Shown in pieces: positions 61,667 through 64,000 of a stretch of 64,000 nt of DNA; positions within the stretch are counted from its first letter, which is position 1; each line of letters starts with the position of its first letter. Made by a program: the position numbers and the translations under genes. This stretch comes from Maricaulaceae bacterium (GTDB taxonomy: Bacteria > Pseudomonadota > Alphaproteobacteria > Caulobacterales > Maricaulaceae): NCBI GenBank assembly GCA_026126205.1, contig JAHCJP010000007.1, forward strand, positions 86,436 to 150,435. The letters are read 5' to 3'. The notes beneath the pieces were generated by a model, which ran no database searches, was not told the DNA's origin, and saw nothing but the letters and a program-made list of their open reading frames with translations.

Positions 61667-62848
61667 ATGCCGATTTTGCCCGAAGACGAGCTACTCGACT
61701 TGCTGCGCGATGGAACGATCTCCGCACTGACGATCGACACCAACATTTTCGACGAGAAGGGGCTGCAATTAGGATCCGCCCCTCTCGCGACGGTTGCGGC
61801 TCTGAGCAATCGCCCATTTTCGTTTCTCCTGTCCGGTACCGTCGCGCAAGAGGTTCGTGGACATATCGAGAAAAAGGCCGAGGAGGCGCTCAGGAGCGTC
61901 CGCAAGGCGATTGGTGAGGCGCTTTTCGCATTTGAAACCGTACAGCCGACCAGAGACGAAATCCTGAACCAGATTACTGGAGCACAGGCGCCTGCAGGAG
62001 CAGCGCAGTCCAGGTTTGCCGAGTATGTCGATCAAAGCGGATGCGAAATCCTGAACGATGAGGAACTGGTCACGACGAAGGACCTCTTCGAGGGTTACTT
62101 TGCCGGCCATCCCCCATTCGGAGCGGGCAAAAAGAAAGACGAATTTCCCGATGCCCTTGCGCTGCGTGCTCTTGAAGCGACGGCCACGGCCCGTTCCACG
62201 GCGATTCTCGTAGTTTCCAAGGATGGGGACTGGCGGAATTTCTGTGAAGCGTCCCAGCGCCTCTATCTCGTTCCTGAGCTTGAAACAGCGTTATCGCTTC
62301 TCAATGATCCGCCGCTCGTGGTTCGACAGGCCATTCTGACCTGGCTTGGGCCAGAAGATGATGGTCGGGCCGAGATCCAACATGACCTAGAGAATAGGAT
62401 CATCGACCTTGACGTCGACATAAGCGGCTATGCAACCTCCGGCGAGATGGAGGCTGTTCCCCATGGAGCAGAGTTACACAGCCTCGATTGGCCGGACGAC
62501 GCTGAGGTCGACATAATCGAAACGTCTGAGCCAGATGAAAATGGGGTGGTGTCGGCGGTGTTGAGCATGCCGCTTAGCGTTGACCTGCGCATTCACGTCG
62601 AGCTCAGTTTCTCAGTCTGGGACAGCATCGACCGTGAGTCGATTAGTATGGGTGCAAGGTCGGTTGAGTGTGATGAGACGCGAGATATTCGCGCCACGGT
62701 GACGGTCAACATAAATGACCTGGGCGGAGTGGATCAGTACATCAAATTCGTGTCCTGCGAAATCGATCTGAAGGGCCTAGATGTCGATCTCGGGGAGGTC
62801 GATATGTTCGAACCCGAAGATTACTATGATGACCGAGCCGAGCAATAG
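61667..62848 (+). CDS. PIN-domain protein (DUF4935-like), C-terminal acidic region
   Basis: 393 residues. The first 200 form a PIN-like nuclease fold: LTIDTNIFDEKG, the acidic KKDEFPDALALRALEA and VVSKDGDWRNFCEA carry the expected Asp/Glu metal ligands, in the arrangement of DUF4935 proteins. The C-terminal half (about 225-393) is strongly acidic and beta-rich (DLDVDISGYA, VDIIETSEPDENG), with no known family. PIN proteins are often RNases in toxin or defence systems; no partner gene is next to it. It lies about 100 bases downstream of dnaE2, probably transcribed on its own. Confidence 0.7.
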   Translation: MPILPEDELLDLLRDGTISALTIDTNIFDEKGLQLGSAPLATVAALSNRPFSFLLSGTVAQEVRGHIEKKAEEALRSVRKAIGEALFAFETVQPTRDEILNQITGAQAPAGAAQSRFAEYVDQSGCEILNDEELVTTKDLFEGYFAGHPPFGAGKKKDEFPDALALRALEATATARSTAILVVSKDGDWRNFCEASQRLYLVPELETALSLLNDPPLVVRQAILTWLGPEDDGRAEIQHDLENRIIDLDVDISGYATSGEMEAVPHGAELHSLDWPDDAEVDIIETSEPDENGVVSAVLSMPLSVDLRIHVELSFSVWDSIDRESISMGARSVECDETRDIRATVTVNINDLGGVDQYIKFVSCEIDLKGLDVDLGEVDMFEPEDYYDDRAEQ

Positions 62849-62972
62849 TGGTCGGGCATCTGTGGTCGTATTCTCTGCCTGTCGGCCTGGGGCACCAAGG
62901 GGCCTTTGCGATGCAGGTTGGTCGGGGAAGGCCTTCCCCCTGGCCGGCACTGCGTTGCCGGCGCACTCCCTT

Positions 62973-63036
62973 CTGCGGGGAGGTTCCCGCAACGCCCCCA
63001 GAGAGTGAGAGTGCGGACGGGTTTTCCGTGACGGGT
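62973..63036. repeat. Island backbone repeat, copy 2
   Basis: About 64 bases starting CTGCGGGGAG and ending TTTTCCGTGACGGGT, matching 51060-51124. It continues directly into TTGAGGGCTGGAGGAGAGG, which also occurs, with two changes, at 50636-50654. It ends 48 bases before the ArdC-like start. The stretch 62849-63084 holds no gene. Confidence 0.6.
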
Positions 63037-63084
63037 TGAGGGCTGGAGGAGAGGCCTCCGGCGCCCGTCGCGGAGATCATCCCG

Positions 63085-64000
63085 ATGGCCAGACAGGTCC
63101 GCGCCCGCGAAAGCGGCGCCCGCAGCAATCTTTACGACGACATCACCGGCAAGATCATCGCCGAACTGGAGGAAGGGCGGCTTCCCTGGGTCCAGCCATG
63201 GGGAACGTCGGCGGCAAAAGCGCCGCTTGCCATGCCGAAGAATGCTGCGACCTCGCGGCAGTATTCCGGGATCAATGTGCTGATCCTCTGGGGCGCGGTG
63301 GTCCAGCACGGCTATCCGACCCAGCATTGGCTCACTTTTCGTCAGGCGCTGTCGCTTGGCGGCAATGTCCGTAAGGGCGAGCACGGCACGACGGTCGTCT
63401 ATGCCGACCGCTTCACCCCGGAAGACGAGAAGCGCCGCGCCCGCGAGACCGGTGAAGAACCGGGCCGCGTCCCGTTCCTGAAGCGCTTCACCGTTTTCAA
63501 CGCCGCGCAATGCGAGGGCCTGCCAGAAAATATTGCCGTGGAGGCGCCCCCACCGCCGCCCGGTATGATCGAGCCGAAGGTCGAGGCACTGATCCGCGCG
63601 ACCGGCATCGATTTCCGCATCGGCGGAGATCGCGCCTTCTATGTGCCGGCACTCGATTATGTGCAGGTGCCCCCGCCGGCCGCCTATTTCGAGCCGATCA
63701 ACTGGCACAGGACGGCGCTCCACGAAATGGGGCACGCCACCGGCCATGCCTCGCGCCTGGGGCGGGATTTCTCGGGCGGCTTCGGCACGAAGAAATACGC
63801 ATTCGAGGAGCTGGTCGCAGAGATCAACGCCGCCTTCTGCTGCGCCTCGCTCGGCATCGTGCCGACCGTGCGCCATGCCGACTATATCGGCGCCTGGCTG
63901 GAAGTGCTGCGCGAGGACAATCGCGCCATCGTCCGGGCCGCATCACAGGCGAGCAAGGCAGCAGACTGGCTGCTGGCACATCTATCCGATGAAGACAGCG
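63085..64000 (+). CDS. ArdC-like antirestriction/zincin protein, C-terminus cut by window edge
   Basis: 305 residues are visible from the ATG at 63085, with no stop before the right edge. The N-terminal DUF1738-type domain (LYDDITGKIIAELEEGRLP, then WVQPWG) binds single-stranded DNA in ArdC. It is followed by GINVLILWGAVVQHGYPTQ and VRKGEHGTTVVYADRF, and by the zincin site HEMGHATGHASRLGRDF with the downstream Glu in FEELVAEINAAF. Proteins of this family protect conjugating DNA from restriction and mark ICEs and plasmids. It supports a conjugative origin for the island. Confidence 0.92.
   Translation, partial: MARQVRARESGARSNLYDDITGKIIAELEEGRLPWVQPWGTSAAKAPLAMPKNAATSRQYSGINVLILWGAVVQHGYPTQHWLTFRQALSLGGNVRKGEHGTTVVYADRFTPEDEKRRARETGEEPGRVPFLKRFTVFNAAQCEGLPENIAVEAPPPPPGMIEPKVEALIRATGIDFRIGGDRAFYVPALDYVQVPPPAAYFEPINWHRTALHEMGHATGHASRLGRDFSGGFGTKKYAFEELVAEINAAFCCASLGIVPTVRHADYIGAWLEVLREDNRAIVRAASQASKAADWLLAHLSDEDS

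Overview
The window is high-GC chromosomal DNA from an alphaproteobacterium, probably a caulobacter-like, Hyphomonadaceae-like or Parvularculaceae-like lineage. The evidence is a set of gene neighbourhoods I associate with that class: acnA next to ccmABCDG, yciB(ispZ)-ftsY-mtaB with trkH and dapF, nth with a DUF2244 gene, the ChvI/ChvG regulators with EIIA-Man and HPr, an NDUFA9-like gene facing uppP, and fzlA-queG. The species cannot be fixed from the sequence alone.

Layout. Positions 1-337 hold an AT-rich gene cut by the left edge, unlike everything beside it. 449-26432 is ordinary core genome: ubiB, a DUF1223 thioredoxin-like protein, aconitase, cytochrome c maturation, a MarR regulator, YciB, FtsY, MtaB, TrkH, DapF, a prolyl-oligopeptidase lipoprotein, endonuclease III, an Ada-like methyltransferase, a glyoxalase-type protein, a 62-residue protein with a hairpin-rich leader, DapB and a DUF2339 membrane protein. 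26433-29820 is a graveyard of Rhs/YD-repeat toxin cassettes: core fragments, an AT-rich toxin tip with a lipoprotein-like immunity candidate, two orphan membrane proteins, and three palindromic elements inserted into one Rhs core. It ends in a diverged duplicate of the 3' end of ptsH. 29823-50174 is again core: HPr, EIIA-Man, ChvG, ChvI, a proteasome-like Ntn hydrolase, an NDUFA9-like protein, UppP, a CDF transporter, FzlA, QueG, PurK, PurE, a diguanylate cyclase, and a cation/proton antiporter fused to a glucosaminidase-like domain that lacks its catalytic Glu.

From 50198 a mobile island begins at a tRNA-Arg(CCG) gene, preceded by a degenerate 5' copy of the same tRNA. Its cargo is an IetA/IetS-type AAA ATPase and subtilase pair (defence or plasmid-stability type), an SOS module (SRAP peptidase, ImuA, ImuB, DnaE2) with a perfect GAAC-N7-GAAC LexA box between the divergent promoters, a PIN-domain protein, and an ArdC-like antirestriction protein cut by the right edge. 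A 65-bp intergenic repeat flanks the roughly 12 kb of cargo. No integrase, IS transposase or CRISPR array was found inside the window.

The least expected items are the antiporter/pseudo-hydrolase fusion, the Rhs graveyard with palindromic insertions, the leader of the 62-residue gene, and the tRNA-linked island that combines defence, mutagenesis and antirestriction genes.
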